Part shown: positions 42,218 through 53,221 of the stretch, in pieces | Position numbering within the stretch: the first letter of the stretch is position 1 | Layout of the letters: each line of letters opens with the position of its first letter | From: an uncultured Treponema sp. | GTDB taxonomy: Bacteria; Spirochaetota; Spirochaetia; Treponematales; Treponemataceae | Reading direction: 5' to 3' | Assembly: GCA_949300145.1 (NCBI GenBank) | Contig: CASGDA010000006.1 | Coordinates: 62,001-126,000, forward strand | Length of the DNA: 64,000 nt | Notes under the pieces: generated by a model | What the model saw: the letters and a program-made list of their open reading frames with translations, nothing else | Told to the model about the DNA's origin: nothing | Database searches by the model: none | Made by a program: the position numbers and the translations under genes

Positions 42218-42583
42218 TTACTTCTTCTTACCCGCAACGGTTTTCTTTTTACCTTTACGTGTGCGGGAATTTGTCCGAGTCCTCTGTCCACGGACAGGCA
42301 GGCCCTTTCTGTGCCGGAGACCCCGGTAACAGCCGATATCCATAAGGCGTTTGATGTTAAGCCCTACTTCTGAGCGCAGACGTCCTTCAACCTTATATTC
42401 GTTCTCAATCAAATTCCTGATCTGAGCCAATTCATCCTGACTCAAATCATTGATAAGACGGTTCGGGTCGATTTTTGTCTTTGCACAGATATCATTCGCA
42501 GAAGAACGTCCGATTCCATAAATATACGTCAAAGCGATATTAACATGCTTGTTAGGGAGGTCAACTCCCGCAATACGAGCCAT
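42218..42583 (-). CDS. rpsM: Ribosomal protein S13
   Basis: 121 residues. [25 protein letters not shown] and [18 protein letters not shown] are the conserved ends. It contacts tRNA and L5 at the subunit interface. It follows rpmJ by 12 bases. Confidence 0.97.
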   Translation of the reverse strand: MARIAGVDLPNKHVNIALTYIYGIGRSSANDICAKTKIDPNRLINDLSQDELAQIRNLIENEYKVEGRLRSEVGLNIKRLMDIGCYRGLRHRKGLPVRGQRTRTNSRTRKGKKKTVAGKKK

Positions 42584-42595
42584 TCAGTTTCCCCC

Positions 42596-42709
42596 TTAGC
42601 CCTGGCGCTGTTTATGTTTTGGATTCGTGCAGATAATGCGCACAATGCCCTTGCGCTTGATTACCTTGCACTTATCACACATGGGCTTTACACTGGTTCT
42701 TACTTTCAT
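42596..42709 (-). CDS. rpmJ: Ribosomal protein L36 (zinc C+ form)
   Basis: 37 residues, [14 protein letters not shown] ... [15 protein letters not shown]. The Cys-Cys...Cys-His zinc ligands are all kept, so this is the zinc form. It is found directly after secY; the adk, map and infA genes that often lie between are absent. Confidence 0.95.
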   Translation of the reverse strand: MKVRTSVKPMCDKCKVIKRKGIVRIICTNPKHKQRQG

Positions 42710-42726
42710 TTTATAAACCCCCGTTT

Positions 42727-44043
42727 CTACAAATTACGTGATCTCAGTTTACCTTTCTTCACCAAGCCGTCATGATAATGCGATTTCAAATTCGCTTCAA
42801 TCTGGCTCATTGTATCAAGGTCAACACCAACAAGAATCAGCAACGAAGTTCCTCCCATCAACATGGAAATTGATGCGGGGAATCCAAAAAGCCGCTGTAT
42901 AATCGTAGGCAGAACTGCGATCACAGCAAGATACAGAGATCCCGGCAGAATAAGTCTGTTCAAAATCTTCTGCAGATATTCCTCTGTTTTATCTGTCCGT
43001 ATTCCGGGAATTGAGCCGCCGTTTTCCCGGATTTGTTTCGCAATTTCCGTGGGGTTTAAGGTTACCTGTGTGTAGAAATATGCGAAGAAGATAATAAGAA
43101 GAACATAAAAAATATTATACCAGAGTCCGTCAGGCCTAAGGAATGTCGCAAGACTGTTAAGCCATCTTACGTTCGGCCCTAAGTTACTGGCAATCTGCAG
43201 CGGAAACGTCAAAAACGAAGAAGCGAAGATTACAGGAATAACCCCGGACGGGTTGATCTTAAACGGAATATAAGAGCTCTGTCCCCCGTACATCTTTCTT
43301 CCAACGATTTTCTTTGCATAATGCACCGGAATCCGCCGCAATCCCTGCTGTTCATAGACAACCAAAGCCACTATTCCAATAAACATGACAAAGGCCACTA
43401 TGACGAAAACAGGATTCAGGGTATCATTGCGAATCATCCGCACCAGCTCCATAACGGCGGAAGGCAGACGGGCAACAATTCCTGCAAAAATCAACATCGA
43501 AACACCGTTCCCGATACCGCGGGAAGTAATCTGTTCCCCCAGCCAGACGGTAATCATTGTTCCGGTTGTAACAGTTATCATTGCTATCAATGTGTAGGAC
43601 AACCGGCCGATTGTTATTGCACCAGGAATATAAGAAGCATAAATCGTAACGGCATAAGACTGAATCAAAGCGACAACCACCGTCGCCATCCTGGTCCATT
43701 TCTGGATTTTTTTACGGCCGCCGTCTTCCTCAACTATTTTCTTCAGGCTCGGGAAAATTATGAGCGCAAGCTGCATCAAAATCTGGGTTGAAATGTAAGG
43801 CATTACACCCAGCATGAACACTGAAAAATTGGAAAAAGCGCCGCCGACAAAAAAGTCCATGTAATCAACGAAAGCATTTCCACGGATTTGAGAACTGAAA
43901 AACACCCTCAAAGCATGGGGATCAATGCCGGGAATAACCAGCACCGACCCAAGCCTGAAAACCACGAGGATGGCAAGGGTAAAGAGAATCCTTGCACGCA
44001 GATCTTTTATCCGGAAAATTCCTAATAGAGCGTTGTTAGCCAT
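42727..44043 (-). CDS. secY: Protein translocase subunit SecY
   Basis: 438 residues with about ten hydrophobic membrane segments. [22 protein letters not shown] at the N-terminus and [20 protein letters not shown] in a cytoplasmic loop are conserved SecY motifs. It forms the protein-conducting channel with SecE/SecG. It follows rplO as in spc operons. Confidence 0.97.
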   Translation of the reverse strand: MANNALLGIFRIKDLRARILFTLAILVVFRLGSVLVIPGIDPHALRVFFSSQIRGNAFVDYMDFFVGGAFSNFSVFMLGVMPYISTQILMQLALIIFPSLKKIVEEDGGRKKIQKWTRMATVVVALIQSYAVTIYASYIPGAITIGRLSYTLIAMITVTTGTMITVWLGEQITSRGIGNGVSMLIFAGIVARLPSAVMELVRMIRNDTLNPVFVIVAFVMFIGIVALVVYEQQGLRRIPVHYAKKIVGRKMYGGQSSYIPFKINPSGVIPVIFASSFLTFPLQIASNLGPNVRWLNSLATFLRPDGLWYNIFYVLLIIFFAYFYTQVTLNPTEIAKQIRENGGSIPGIRTDKTEEYLQKILNRLILPGSLYLAVIAVLPTIIQRLFGFPASISMLMGGTSLLILVGVDLDTMSQIEANLKSHYHDGLVKKGKLRSRNL

Positions 44044-44060
44044 TTCTGCAAAGGCCCCCG

Positions 44061-44513
44061 TTATTCAGCCGGCTGGACAACAGATCCGCCCGCTTTTTCA
44101 ACTTTTTCCTTTGCGGAAGCAGAAATCTTGTCAACATCGACTGTCAGTTTCTTTGAAAGTTCCCCTTCGGCAAGAACCTTTACAAGCGCGGAACCTTTCT
44201 TCAACAAACCTTTTGCCATCAAAGATTCCTTATTTACGGTCTCTCCGTCTGCATAGCGGGCTTCAAGAACAGAAAGGTTAAAAATTTCATATTCTTTGCG
44301 GAAACAGGCATTTGAAAAACCGCGTTTCGCGATTCTGCGGTACAAAGGCATCTGACCGCCTTCAAACCCGACATAAACCTTTCCGCCGGAACGGGACTGC
44401 TGTCCTTTGTTTCCGCGGCCGGCAGTTGAACCGAGACCCGAAGAAGAACCGCGTCCGACAATGCGCTTCTTTCTATTAGCCCCATAGGGAGCATGCAAAT
44501 TGAAATCAGACAT
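44061..44513 (-). CDS. rplO: Ribosomal protein L15
   Basis: 150 residues. NLHAPYGANRKKRIVGRGSSSGLGSTAGRGNKGQQSRSG (in pieces) is the typical Gly/Arg-rich start. The start overlaps the rpmD stop (TGATG). Confidence 0.96.
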   Translation of the reverse strand: MSDFNLHAPYGANRKKRIVGRGSSSGLGSTAGRGNKGQQSRSGGKVYVGFEGGQMPLYRRIAKRGFSNACFRKEYEIFNLSVLEARYADGETVNKESLMAKGLLKKGSALVKVLAEGELSKKLTVDVDKISASAKEKVEKAGGSVVQPAE

Positions 44514-44698
44514 CAGTCAATCTCCTTAACTTCCAGCAAATGCGAGACAGAGGAAACCATACCCATAATCGCAGGGGTGGCCTCATGTTCCGCCGTGGAA
44601 TTGATTTTTTTCAAACCAAGGGAACGGACTGTAGCCCTTACGCGGGGTTTCTGTCCGATTGTACTGCGGATAAGTTTCACACAAACTTTCTTTGCCAT
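44513..44698 (-). CDS. rpmD: Ribosomal protein L30
   Basis: 61 residues, VKLIRSTIGQKPRVRATVRSLGLKKINS core. Normal length for the family. Lies between rpsE and rplO. Confidence 0.95.
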   Translation of the reverse strand: MAKKVCVKLIRSTIGQKPRVRATVRSLGLKKINSTAEHEATPAIMGMVSSVSHLLEVKEID

Positions 44699-44701
44699 TT
44701 C

Positions 44702-45223
44702 TTACCCCCACAAATCCTTAATGGATTTTCCCCTGTTCTTTGCAACTGCACGCACATCCATCAACTGGCCGATAGCCTCGAAAGTAGCGCGCACAACATT
44801 CACAGACGTATTGGAACCAAGGGATTTGGAAAGAACATCCGTGGCGCCGGCGGCCTCAAGCACAGCGCGGATAGGACCGCCTGCAATGATTCCCGTACCG
44901 GAACAAGCCGGTTTCAGAAGAACACAGGAACTTTTGTATTCAGCCTGAATTTCATGCGGGATGGTTCCGTTTTTAAGGGGCACCACCATCATGTTTCTCT
45001 TGGCCTTGTCTATGCTTTTCCGGATAGCTTCCGTAACGTCATTCGCCTTTCCAAAGCCAAAGCCTACCCTGCCTTTCTGATCTCCCACAACAGTAAGGGC
45101 GGAAAAAGAAAACCGGCGTCCGCCTTTTACGACCTTCGCGGTACGGTTAAGCTTGACCAATTTTTCGACAAATTCTTTTTCTTTGGGCTGGCCTTCTTTA
45201 TTAAAATCCTTACGATTTTCCAT
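44702..45223 (-). CDS. rpsE: Ribosomal protein S5
   Basis: 173 residues. FVEKLVKLNRTAKVVKGGRRFSFSALTVVGDQKGRVGFGFGKA (in pieces) is the S5 dsRBD-like domain, followed by the C-terminal GTGIIAGGPIRAVLEAAG region. It takes part in decoding fidelity. Confidence 0.97.
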   Translation of the reverse strand: MENRKDFNKEGQPKEKEFVEKLVKLNRTAKVVKGGRRFSFSALTVVGDQKGRVGFGFGKANDVTEAIRKSIDKAKRNMMVVPLKNGTIPHEIQAEYKSSCVLLKPACSGTGIIAGGPIRAVLEAAGATDVLSKSLGSNTSVNVVRATFEAIGQLMDVRAVAKNRGKSIKDLWG

Positions 45224-45231
45224 AAAATCTC

Positions 45232-45594
45232 CTAGAAAATAATCCCGCCTTCACGGGCACCGTCTGCAACAGCCTTCACAACGCCATGATATAAATATCC
45301 GTTGCGGTCAAAAACAACAGAAGAAATATTCTTCTCTTTGAGACGCTTTGCAATTTCCTTCCCGATTACGGAACCGGATTCTTTGTTTGCCCGGAGAGAA
45401 GAAAGCTCCTTCTCAAGCGTTGAGGCTGAAGCGAGGGTAACGCCCTTGTCGTCATCAATCACCTGGACAAAAAGATTGCAGTTGCTGCGCGTCACAGTCA
45501 TGCGGGGTCTTGCTGCCGTTCCAAAAACACGCTTGCGGATATGGATTTTCCTCTTCAAGCGCTTTTTTTGTTTATCACTAAGTTTCCTTATCAT
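45232..45594 (-). CDS. rplR: Ribosomal protein L18
   Basis: 120 residues. [24 protein letters not shown] start and [13 protein letters not shown] end are conserved; it binds 5S rRNA. Tightly followed by rpsE. Confidence 0.96.
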   Translation of the reverse strand: MIRKLSDKQKKRLKRKIHIRKRVFGTAARPRMTVTRSNCNLFVQVIDDDKGVTLASASTLEKELSSLRANKESGSVIGKEIAKRLKEKNISSVVFDRNGYLYHGVVKAVADGAREGGIIF

Positions 45595-45603
45595 ACCGCC
45601 ACC

Positions 45604-46143
45604 TTACTTAACGCCGGATTTTCCGACTTTCCGTTTGATAATCTCATCTTCATAGCGGATTCCCTTTCCCTTGTACGGCTCAGGCCCGCGCAGCTTACGT
45701 ATTTCAGCCGCATATTCACCGACCTGATCCTTACGGATACCGGAAATGGAAATCTTACCCTGGGCATCAGCTGTAACAGTCAAGCCCTCAGGAATACCCG
45801 CCACAAAATCCGTCGAATATCCAAGGCTGAGAACCAGAAGATTTCCCTGGACCTCGGCGCGATAACCGACTCCGTTGACAATCAGATTCTTCGTGAATCC
45901 GGAACTCACACCGATGACCATGTTATTCAACAGGTTCCGGTAAAGACCGTGGCAGGACCTGGCCTTCTTTGAATCATCCTTGCGGGTGACGACAGCCTGA
46001 TCCCCTTCCACCTTAATGGTCACGATGGGATCATATTTCTGGGAAAGTTTCCCCTTGGGTCCCTCAACTTCAAAAGAATCCTCTGAAACCGTAACTTTTA
46101 CTCCTGCGGGGATAGTAACAGGAAGTTTACCAATCCGTGACAT
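45604..46143 (-). CDS. rplF: Ribosomal protein L6
   Basis: 179 residues. [17 protein letters not shown] and the C-terminal [18 protein letters not shown] are diagnostic. It lies near the GTPase centre of the 50S subunit. Confidence 0.97.
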   Translation of the reverse strand: MSRIGKLPVTIPAGVKVTVSEDSFEVEGPKGKLSQKYDPIVTIKVEGDQAVVTRKDDSKKARSCHGLYRNLLNNMVIGVSSGFTKNLIVNGVGYRAEVQGNLLVLSLGYSTDFVAGIPEGLTVTADAQGKISISGIRKDQVGEYAAEIRKLRGPEPYKGKGIRYEDEIIKRKVGKSGVK

Positions 46144-46156
46144 ATTAAACTCCTAA

Positions 46157-46555
46157 TCACCAAACCTTACAAAGCAGCTCGCCGCCGATCTGCTTTTCGC
46201 AGGCTTTTTTACCCGTTGTAACGCCAACGGATGTAGAAACAATCAAGGTACCGAATCCGTTGTAAACACGGGGCAAATCCTTGTATCCTGAATAAACACG
46301 GCGGCCGGGTTTTGAAACCCTTTCAAGTCCGTGAATGACAGATGCATTTTTATCATCATACTTCAAAAAGACCCGGATGCAGTTAAGACCATCCTGTGAT
46401 ATCCGCTTGAAGTTCTTGATATACCCTTCAGTCTTCAAGATTTTAACAATCTCCAATTTAAGCTTGGAGGCGGGAATGTCCACCTTTTCATGGCGGGCCA
46501 TCGCCGCATTCCGGACCTTTGTGAGCATATCTGCTACGGGATCTGAAACGCTCAT
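46157..46555 (-). CDS. rpsH: Ribosomal protein S8
   Basis: 132 residues. [30 protein letters not shown] start and the [18 protein letters not shown]-terminal core. It binds the 16S central domain and commonly represses spc-type operons. Confidence 0.97.
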   Translation of the reverse strand: MSVSDPVADMLTKVRNAAMARHEKVDIPASKLKLEIVKILKTEGYIKNFKRISQDGLNCIRVFLKYDDKNASVIHGLERVSKPGRRVYSGYKDLPRVYNGFGTLIVSTSVGVTTGKKACEKQIGGELLCKVW

Positions 46556-46565
46556 ATATCTCCTC

Positions 46566-46751
46566 CTACCAGCTCGACTTTATAACTCCAGGAATCAACC
46601 CTTCGCTGGCCAATTTCCTGAAACAAACACGGCACATCTGATATTTCCTAAGGTATCCTCTGGGACGTCCGCATACTCTGCACCGGTTGTATTTTCTGGT
46701 GGAATACTTCGGAGTCGCATTGGCTTTATTAATCATTGCAGTTGTAGCCAT
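46566..46751 (-). CDS. rpsN: Ribosomal protein S14, zinc form (type Z)
   Basis: 61 residues, the short S14 type, with [25 protein letters not shown] holding two CxxC zinc pairs. It is placed between rplE and rpsH. Confidence 0.96.
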   Translation of the reverse strand: MATTAMINKANATPKYSTRKYNRCRVCGRPRGYLRKYQMCRVCFRKLASEGLIPGVIKSSW

Positions 46752-46761
46752 AATTCCTCAC

Positions 46762-47313
46762 TTACTTCCTAAAGGGCATTCCAAACTTCGTCAGCAAGGC
46801 TTTTGCCTCTGCATCAGTTCTGGCCGTAGTTACCACATTCACATTCAATCCGGCGATTCTTTCGATTTTGTCAAAATCAATTTCCGGAAAAATAATCTGC
46901 TCTGTGATACCCAAAGAATAATTCCCGTGGCCGTCAAATCCGTTAGGATTAACCCCGCGGAAATCTTTAACACGCGGCAAAGCGACATTCACGAAACGAT
47001 CCAGAAATTCATACATTTTCTGACCGCGCAAAGTCACCATAACACCTATTTCCTGTCCAGCACGAAGCTTGAAATTAGCGATACTTTTCTTTGCCTTGGT
47101 TTTTACCGCTTTCTGCCCGGTAATAAGGGCAAGATCCTCAGCGGCGGCATCAAGAAGCTTCTTGTTGGAGATAGCCTCACCGATACCCATACTCAAGACA
47201 ATTTTGGAAAGCTTAGGTGTCTGCATAACAGACTTATAGCCAAGCTCCTTGAAAAGCTCCGGTGCAATTTTTTCTACATAAGCTTTTTTAAGCCGAGGTA
47301 CATATGCAGCCAT
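46762..47313 (-). CDS. rplE: Ribosomal protein L5
   Basis: 183 residues from [10 protein letters not shown]. The start is set at 47313, where ATG overlaps the rplX stop (TAATG); an 18-base longer frame is not needed. [17 protein letters not shown]-like and GMPFRK end match L5, a 5S rRNA binder. Confidence 0.96.
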   Translation of the reverse strand: MAAYVPRLKKAYVEKIAPELFKELGYKSVMQTPKLSKIVLSMGIGEAISNKKLLDAAAEDLALITGQKAVKTKAKKSIANFKLRAGQEIGVMVTLRGQKMYEFLDRFVNVALPRVKDFRGVNPNGFDGHGNYSLGITEQIIFPEIDFDKIERIAGLNVNVVTTARTDAEAKALLTKFGMPFRK

Positions 47314-47630
47314 TACAGAGCCTCCCCGCATTTCCGGCAGACACGTATTTTTTTCTCACCGTCAATTTTATATCCGATACGTGTCGGTCCGCATTTTTTG
47401 CATACAATCATCACATTTGAAATATGAATGGGGGCCTCAAGCTCAACAATACCGCCACGGTCCTGCTGATTCCTCTTTCTCATGGCCTTCTTCATCATAT
47501 TCAAACCGAGGACAATCACACGGTCTTTGTCGCGCAGAATTTTGACTACAGAACCACGTTTGCCCTTGTCCTTTCCGGCGATAACCTGAACCGTGTCGTC
47601 TTTTCGGATTTTGAATTTCTTATTCATCAC
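47313..47630 (-). CDS. rplX: Ribosomal protein L24
   Basis: 105 residues. [25 protein letters not shown] is the KOW motif region; a C-terminal CKKCG ... CRKCGEAL pair makes a small zinc knuckle. It is an early 23S assembly protein. Confidence 0.96.
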   Translation of the reverse strand: MMNKKFKIRKDDTVQVIAGKDKGKRGSVVKILRDKDRVIVLGLNMMKKAMRKRNQQDRGGIVELEAPIHISNVMIVCKKCGPTRIGYKIDGEKKIRVCRKCGEAL

Positions 47631-47639
47631 TCATTCTCC

Positions 47640-48008
47640 TCACAAAACCTCTGGGGCCAGGGACACGATTTTCATATAGTCCATATCGCGAAGCTCACGG
47701 GCTACAGGACCAAAGATACGCTTTCCTTTGGGGTTTTTATTCGCATCGATAATCACGCAGGCGTTATCATCAAAACGGATATATGTTCCGTCAGGACGGC
47801 GGTATTCTTTTGAAACACGGACAACAACGGCCTTCTCGACCGTTCCCTTTTTTATTGTAGAAGTGGGAAGCGCGTCTTTAACAGCCACAACAATCACATC
47901 TCCGATTCCTGCATACCTGCGGTGGGAACCACCCGGAACCTTGATGCATTCAACAAGCTTTGCTCCGGAGTTGTCAGCGACATTCAATCTGGTTTGCATC
48001 TGAATCAT
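47640..48008 (-). CDS. rplN: Ribosomal protein L14
   Basis: 122 residues. [27 protein letters not shown] is the family start; [24 protein letters not shown] the end. Positioned between rpsQ and rplX. Confidence 0.97.
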   Translation of the reverse strand: MIQMQTRLNVADNSGAKLVECIKVPGGSHRRYAGIGDVIVVAVKDALPTSTIKKGTVEKAVVVRVSKEYRRPDGTYIRFDDNACVIIDANKNPKGKRIFGPVARELRDMDYMKIVSLAPEVL

Positions 48009-48022
48009 GACAAAACTCCTTA

Positions 48023-48289
48023 TTACTTTGCCCTATCGACAATTTCCGCCAGTTTCCAGCATTTTGTTTTGCTGATCGGACGGGCTTCAACAATCCGAAC
48101 AGTATCACCTATGTGAGCTTCATTCTGCTCATCATGGGCGTGATACTTTTTACTGCGAGACACGTACTTCTTGTACAATCTGTGAAGTTTCTTGGTATTC
48201 ACCTGGACAACAATGGTTTTATCCATTTTATCGCTGGTTACAATCCCAACAAACTCGCGGTTCCCGGCTTTTTTCTTATTTTCTTCCAC
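48023..48289 (-). CDS. rpsQ: Ribosomal protein S17
   Basis: 88 residues from a GTG start: AGGAG lies 7 bases before the GTG, and the length then fits the family. The core [25 protein letters not shown] and the [20 protein letters not shown] stretch are conserved. A longer reading would overlap rpmC with unrelated residues. Confidence 0.95.
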   Translation of the reverse strand: MEENKKKAGNREFVGIVTSDKMDKTIVVQVNTKKLHRLYKKYVSRSKKYHAHDEQNEAHIGDTVRIVEARPISKTKCWKLAEIVDRAK

Positions 48290-48299
48290 GGGCCTGCTC

Positions 48300-48491
48300 C
48301 TATTTATCTTCTTTGGCGGAAATAAGCGTATTGAGTCTTGCAATCTCCCGGCGCATATTCCGCTTCTGAAGGGGATTATCTACGTGTCCAACGACCATCT
48401 GGAAACGCAGATCCATATACTTCCTTGAAAGTTCGTCGCGCTTGGCAACAAGTTCAGCATAAGACAAATTCTTTATATCTTTTTTCTTCAT
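48300..48491 (-). CDS. rpmC: Ribosomal protein L29
   Basis: 63 residues. [45 protein letters not shown] (in pieces) is the two-helix L29 hairpin at the exit tunnel. Confidence 0.95.
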   Translation of the reverse strand: MKKKDIKNLSYAELVAKRDELSRKYMDLRFQMVVGHVDNPLQKRNMRREIARLNTLISAKEDK

Positions 48492-48502
48492 CTGATGCTC
48501 CT

Positions 48503-48922
48503 TTATTCTTCAGCGCCGCGTTCAGCGAACTTTGTTTTGAACGGCAGCTTGCTTCCAGCCAAATGCATTGCCGCAAAAGCCAAATCCCGGTCAACACCGG
48601 TCATCTCGAACAGAATTGTCCCCGGTTTAACAACAGCAACCCAGTATTCCGGAGCACCCTTACCCTTACCCATGCGGGTTTCAGCGGGTTTCTTGGAATA
48701 GGGCTTGTCCGGGAAAATCCTGACCCAAACCTTTCCGCCGCGGCGGATTTTTCTGTTAATCGCGACACGGGCGGCTTCAATCTGTCTGTTTGTAAGCCAG
48801 AAAGGTTCCAACGCCACAAGCGCATAATTTCCGAAATCAATGGAATTACACCTTGACGCAACCCCTTTTATACGGCCGCGCTGCACCTTTCTATGTTTAA
48901 TTCTCTTAGGACTAAGTGCCAT
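48503..48922 (-). CDS. rplP: Ribosomal protein L16
   Basis: 139 residues. [28 protein letters not shown] and the [17 protein letters not shown] region are diagnostic. It organises the A-site side of the 50S subunit. Confidence 0.97.
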   Translation of the reverse strand: MALSPKRIKHRKVQRGRIKGVASRCNSIDFGNYALVALEPFWLTNRQIEAARVAINRKIRRGGKVWVRIFPDKPYSKKPAETRMGKGKGAPEYWVAVVKPGTILFEMTGVDRDLAFAAMHLAGSKLPFKTKFAERGAEE

Positions 48923-48925
48923 TTA

Positions 48926-49687
48926 TCACACCCTCTCTTCGGACGATGCGGTACGGGCCGCAGCTTGTCCGGCATCATTGTCTGAAGCGGAACGTTCATT
49001 GTGTCCTCGGCGCTGGCGCTTCAGAAGGAGTCCCGCATCTTCTTTCTGTTCATGCCCATACATCATGCCGTTGTAAATCCAAACCTTGACGCCGATTTTT
49101 CCATATGTTGTGTTGGCTTCGGAAAAACCATAATCAATGTCCGCACGGAGAGTATGAAGAGGAACATTCCCCTCTTTGTGCTCTTCAGTCCTGGACATAT
49201 CAGCACCGCCGAGGCGTCCGGAAATCCTGATTTTTATCCCCTGGGCGCCTGCTTTCATCGCCAAAGAGGAAGCCTGTTTGAGGGCTTTCCGGAAAGAACC
49301 GCGGTTCATAAGCTGACGCGCAACATTCTGGGAAACAAGGGAAGCATTCGTTTCTGCCCTCTTGATTTCCTTTACTTTAATCTGCACCTTTTTCGTAAAA
49401 TGGCGCTGGATTTCAGCTCCAATCTGCTCGATATTGGCGCCTTTAACCCCGATAATAACACCGGGGCGGGCGGTATGGATAAAGATCGTGATGCGCTGAG
49501 GATGACGGACAATCTCAATCTTCGCTATATCCGCATTCTTACATTCAGGCAGAGCTTGAACCATCTTACGGATTTTCAAATCCTCATGCAGCAAATCCGC
49601 ATATTCGCGGGGATCCGCATACCAACGGGAATCCCATGTTTTATTGATTCCAAGGCGCAATCCGATAGGATTTACTTTCTGTCCCAC
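48926..49687 (-). CDS. rpsC: Ribosomal protein S3
   Basis: 253 residues, GTG start one base after the rplV stop. [23 protein letters not shown], the KH domain with [13 protein letters not shown], and the C-terminal [21 protein letters not shown] are all in place. The last 30 residues form an extra charged tail. Confidence 0.96.
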   Translation of the reverse strand: MGQKVNPIGLRLGINKTWDSRWYADPREYADLLHEDLKIRKMVQALPECKNADIAKIEIVRHPQRITIFIHTARPGVIIGVKGANIEQIGAEIQRHFTKKVQIKVKEIKRAETNASLVSQNVARQLMNRGSFRKALKQASSLAMKAGAQGIKIRISGRLGGADMSRTEEHKEGNVPLHTLRADIDYGFSEANTTYGKIGVKVWIYNGMMYGHEQKEDAGLLLKRQRRGHNERSASDNDAGQAAARTASSEERV

Positions 49688-49688
49688 T

Positions 49689-50045
49689 TCACTTACCTGC
49701 CTTTTCGTCTACAACAACGGTAATATGGCACATTCTTTTGAGAAGAATGTCAGCCCTTCCGCGTCCACGACACCAAATTCTTTTCAGCCTCGGCCCGTCA
49801 TCAACCCTGATATCTTTGATAAACAACATATCTTCATCAAGATTCTTGTTGAGGTTGAGGGCGTTTGAAGCCGCCGACTTAACTGTTTTCTTGATAAGAC
49901 GGGCGCCTTTCTGAGGCATATTTTCCAACATAGCCATAGCTTCCGTGTATCCTTTCCGGCGGACGACATCAGCCACAGGACGCACCTTAATTGGAGAAGC
50001 TATGAGAAATTTTGAAACAGCTCTGTATCCGGTTTTATCAGCCAT
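49689..50045 (-). CDS. rplV: Ribosomal protein L22
   Basis: 118 residues. [41 protein letters not shown] (in pieces) and the tip-loop [19 protein letters not shown] line the exit tunnel. No macrolide-type insertion is apparent. Confidence 0.96.
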   Translation of the reverse strand: MADKTGYRAVSKFLIASPIKVRPVADVVRRKGYTEAMAMLENMPQKGARLIKKTVKSAASNALNLNKNLDEDMLFIKDIRVDDGPRLKRIWCRGRGRADILLKRMCHITVVVDEKAGK

Positions 50046-50053
50046 TTTTTCAC

Positions 50054-50332
50054 CTACTTCCCAGCTTTTTTATCCGAACCAGCATGTCCGCGGAAATACC
50101 GCGTGGGTGCAAATTCGCCAAGTTTATGACCGACAAGATTTTCAGTGATATATACCGGCACCCAGACTTTGCCGTTATAAACTGAAATAGTATTGCCAAC
50201 CATCTCCGGAATAATCGTTGAACAACGGGAATAGGTTTTTATCATCTTCCTGTCGCTCGCCTTATTCATCTCGACAACTTTCTTGTAAAGGCTCTTTTCA
50301 ATGAAAGGTCCTTTTTTTACTGATCTAGACAC
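50054..50332 (-). CDS. rpsS: Ribosomal protein S19
   Basis: 92 residues. [19 protein letters not shown] start; [18 protein letters not shown] near the end is invariant. It lies in the 30S head. Confidence 0.97.
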   Translation of the reverse strand: MSRSVKKGPFIEKSLYKKVVEMNKASDRKMIKTYSRCSTIIPEMVGNTISVYNGKVWVPVYITENLVGHKLGEFAPTRYFRGHAGSDKKAGK

Positions 50333-50341
50333 CTTCGCCCC

Positions 50342-51163
50342 CTACTTACGCCTTTTAACAATAAACTTAGTGGAATTCTTCCGTTTGTTGCGGGTTTTAT
50401 ATCCGCGGCACGGCTGACCCCAAGGCGTAACAGGATTACGCCCCTTACCGGCACCTTCACCACCACCGAGAGGATGATCCACAGGGTTCATCGCCATACC
50501 ACGTACAGAAGGACGGATACCCCTCCACCTTGAACGACCGGCTTTTCCCAAACTTGTGTTGAAATGATCCTCATTTCCCACTTCACCGATTGTGGCATAG
50601 CATCTTTTGTGAACCATGCGCATTTCGCCGGACGGCAACTTCACCGTGACATAATCACCGTCCTTCGCGGCGACCAGAGCGGAAGCACCGGCGGAACGGG
50701 CCATCTGCCCGCCTTTTCCGATTGAAAGCTCAATATTATGGACGGTGAACCCAACCGGGATTGATTCAAGCGGAAGAGCGTTCGCCACATTCAAAGGAGC
50801 GTTTTCCCCGCTCATAACCTTCTGCCCGACAGTCAAACCCTTGGGGGCTATTATATACCGCTTGTCTCCGTCGGCATAAAAAACAAGGGCGATGTTTGCG
50901 CTGCGGTTCGGATCATACTCAATTGTACGAACCGTTCCAGGAACACCGTACTTGTTCCGCTTAAAATCAATATCGCGGTAACGGCGTTTGTGACCGCCTC
51001 CCTGATGCCGAACTGAAATCCTACCATTGGAATCACGTCCGCCATTAGACTTTTTCCCGCGGGTCAGCCTTTTTTCAGGCTTTTGTGCGGTTATCACATC
51101 TTTGCGCAAATCAATGCGCATCCGCGTCCCCGCTGTTACAGGCTTGTAAACTTTAAGAGCCAT
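50342..51163 (-). CDS. rplB: Ribosomal protein L2
   Basis: 273 residues. [20 protein letters not shown] start and the catalytic-centre-side [19 protein letters not shown] loop with [15 protein letters not shown] are conserved. Confidence 0.97.
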   Translation of the reverse strand: MALKVYKPVTAGTRMRIDLRKDVITAQKPEKRLTRGKKSNGGRDSNGRISVRHQGGGHKRRYRDIDFKRNKYGVPGTVRTIEYDPNRSANIALVFYADGDKRYIIAPKGLTVGQKVMSGENAPLNVANALPLESIPVGFTVHNIELSIGKGGQMARSAGASALVAAKDGDYVTVKLPSGEMRMVHKRCYATIGEVGNEDHFNTSLGKAGRSRWRGIRPSVRGMAMNPVDHPLGGGEGAGKGRNPVTPWGQPCRGYKTRNKRKNSTKFIVKRRK

Positions 51164-51197
51164 TTTGGTCTCCTCACTTAGTCAAAACTCAACAACG

Positions 51198-51482
51198 TCA
51201 TACGCCCTCAAACACTTTGATAGTGTCACCGGGGGCAAGCCGAACAACAGCTTTTTTCCAACTTGAAGTCCGTCCTGGTCTGTTTCTGAGGCGCTTGACC
51301 TTTCCGCGGACATTGACGACCGTGCAATCAAGAACCTTCACATTAAAAAGACGGCGGACAGCTTCCTTTATCTCAATTTTGCTGGCGGCAGGATTCACTT
51401 TGAAAGTGTATTTTCCCTGTTCACGCAACTCATTTGACTTTTCAGACAACACAGGAGCAATAAGAATATCTTCGTACTTCAT
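51198..51482 (-). CDS. rplW: Ribosomal protein L23
   Basis: 94 residues. ILIAPVLSEKSNELREQGKYTFKVNPAASKIEIKEAV (in pieces) is the L23 core, the docking site for SRP and trigger factor. Its start overlaps the stop of rplD. Confidence 0.95.
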   Translation of the reverse strand: MKYEDILIAPVLSEKSNELREQGKYTFKVNPAASKIEIKEAVRRLFNVKVLDCTVVNVRGKVKRLRNRPGRTSSWKKAVVRLAPGDTIKVFEGV

Positions 51483-52129
51483 TATTCATTCTCCCCCTCA
51501 GCATCTTTCGGAGCATAAAACTTGGAAAGATTTGCAACCGCGCTTTCCAGAATAATCACACGGCGGCCGTAAAAAAGGTCATGAGCCCGCAGACGGTTGT
51601 AAGCAAGAAACGAGAGGCGCGGAATATTCCGGCCGGCGCGCTTCAGCATGGCATCATCATCCTTCATCACCAGAACGGTGCGCTCGTCTTTCATAAAGTT
51701 ATTAAGGATTTTCACCAGGCTCTTTGTTTTTCCGTCGCCGACAGTAAAATCCTCAACAACTGTAATCCTGTCATCCTGAGCCTTCAGACTGAGGATAGAC
51801 TTCATCGCAAGCCTTTTCACTTTTTTAGGCATCGAGTAACTATAATCACGGGGTTTGGGTCCAAAAACAACACCGCCGCCTACAAGCAAAGGAGACTTTT
51901 TATCACCGCGGCGGGCGCGTCCGGTTCCTTTCTGTTTATAGGGCTTGGCATTTGAACCGTGCACTTCCGCACGGGTTTTTGTGCACGCTGTTCCCACGCG
52001 TTTATTGGCCAACTCATTATTGATGGCATAATAAATAACATCTTCGTTGACAGGCAGTCCGAACACATTATCATCGAGAGTAATCGTCCTTAATTCTTTA
52101 CCGTCAACTGAATAGACTTTCTTTTCCAT
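51482..52129 (-). CDS. rplD: Ribosomal protein L4
   Basis: 215 residues. [38 protein letters not shown] (in pieces) is the tunnel loop; the C-terminal Rossmann-like part is normal. L4 often represses its own S10 operon. Confidence 0.95.
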   Translation of the reverse strand: MEKKVYSVDGKELRTITLDDNVFGLPVNEDVIYYAINNELANKRVGTACTKTRAEVHGSNAKPYKQKGTGRARRGDKKSPLLVGGGVVFGPKPRDYSYSMPKKVKRLAMKSILSLKAQDDRITVVEDFTVGDGKTKSLVKILNNFMKDERTVLVMKDDDAMLKRAGRNIPRLSFLAYNRLRAHDLFYGRRVIILESAVANLSKFYAPKDAEGENE

Positions 52130-52144
52130 TGTCTTCTCCTGCCG

Positions 52145-52771
52145 CTACATCTCTTTCTTAACTGCAGACCTGATGATCAGCGTACAGTCCTTATTGCCGG
52201 GCACAGACCCGCGCACCATGACAACCTTAAGATCGGGATCTATTTTCTGAATTCTGAGATTCTGAACCGTTACACGGGCGCGTCCCATACGGCCGGGCAT
52301 CTTGGTGTTTTTCATAGAATGACCCGGGGTTGTACACTGCCCTGTGGATCCGGGCTCGCGGTGAAACTTTGAACCGTGGCTTGCACGTCCACCATGGAAG
52401 CCCCAGCGTTTCATAACGCCCTGAAAACCCTTTCCCTTTGAAATGGCGGTCACATCAAGAAAGCGGGTTGACTCGAAAATCTCGATACCAACCTTATCCC
52501 CGACCGCTACATCACGATCAAAATCGCGGAATTCCTTTAATTCACGCTTAGGTTCAATTCCTTCAGAAAACTGTCCGGAATACGGCTTTGTAACCTTTGA
52601 AGCCTTCGCCTCACCGAGACCAAGGACAACCGCATCATAACCGGCAGTTTCCGCCTTTTTCAGCGACACAACAGTGTTAGGTTCAACGCGGATCACGGTA
52701 ACCGGAATCAGATTACCGTTTTCGTCGAAAACCTGCGTCATGCCGACTTTCTTTGCTATCAGACCTGTCAT
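52145..52771 (-). CDS. rplC: Ribosomal protein L3
   Basis: 208 residues from MTGLIAKKVGMTQVFDENG. The GAGGAG before the ATG and family length support 52771 rather than 52789. GKGFQGVMKRWGFHGGRASHGSKFHR is the conserved rRNA-contact loop. Confidence 0.96.
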   Translation of the reverse strand: MTGLIAKKVGMTQVFDENGNLIPVTVIRVEPNTVVSLKKAETAGYDAVVLGLGEAKASKVTKPYSGQFSEGIEPKRELKEFRDFDRDVAVGDKVGIEIFESTRFLDVTAISKGKGFQGVMKRWGFHGGRASHGSKFHREPGSTGQCTTPGHSMKNTKMPGRMGRARVTVQNLRIQKIDPDLKVVMVRGSVPGNKDCTLIIRSAVKKEM

Positions 52772-52852
52772 TTCTGATACACTCCTCACTAAAGCCTTAG
52801 CTTAACCCGGCACGTCATCCCCTGATCCGGGGGACCGTCTGCCGTTTAAAAC

Positions 52853-53161
52853 CTATTGTTTTATTTCAACATCCACACCGGCGGGAAGCTCAAGTTTCAT
52901 CAAAGAATCCATAACTTCCGCAGAAGGTTCAATAATATCAATCAAGCGTTTGTGCGTGCGCATTTCAAACTGCTCGCGGGATTTTTTGTTAACATGAGGG
53001 GAACGGAGAACCGTCACCTTGCTAATCTTAGTAGGAAGAGGGATAGGTCCCGAAACCTTTGCCCCTGCTTTCTGAACCGTCTGAACAATCGCCTTTGAGC
53101 TCTGATCTATAAGCTCCACATCGAATCCGCGGAGATTGACACGGATTTTTTCCTTAGCCAT
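52853..53161 (-). CDS. rpsJ: Ribosomal protein S10
   Basis: 102 residues from [19 protein letters not shown], with GGAGGAAAG just upstream. [37 protein letters not shown] (in pieces) is diagnostic. It also acts in NusB antitermination. Confidence 0.96.
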   Translation of the reverse strand: MAKEKIRVNLRGFDVELIDQSSKAIVQTVQKAGAKVSGPIPLPTKISKVTVLRSPHVNKKSREQFEMRTHKRLIDIIEPSAEVMDSLMKLELPAGVDVEIKQ

Positions 53162-53172
53162 CTTTCCTCCAG

Positions 53173-53210
53173 AAAAACAACGCGGAATCAAACAACGGTA
53201 AGATTCCGCG
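53173..53210 (-). terminator. Terminator/attenuator hairpin between tuf and rpsJ
   Basis: CGCGGAATC (53181-53189) pairs with GATTCCGCG (53202-53210), 9 bp with a 12-base loop; on the minus strand a T-rich tail follows. It would partly separate tuf from the S10 genes. Confidence 0.75.
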
Positions 53211-53221
53211 CTGTCTTCAAA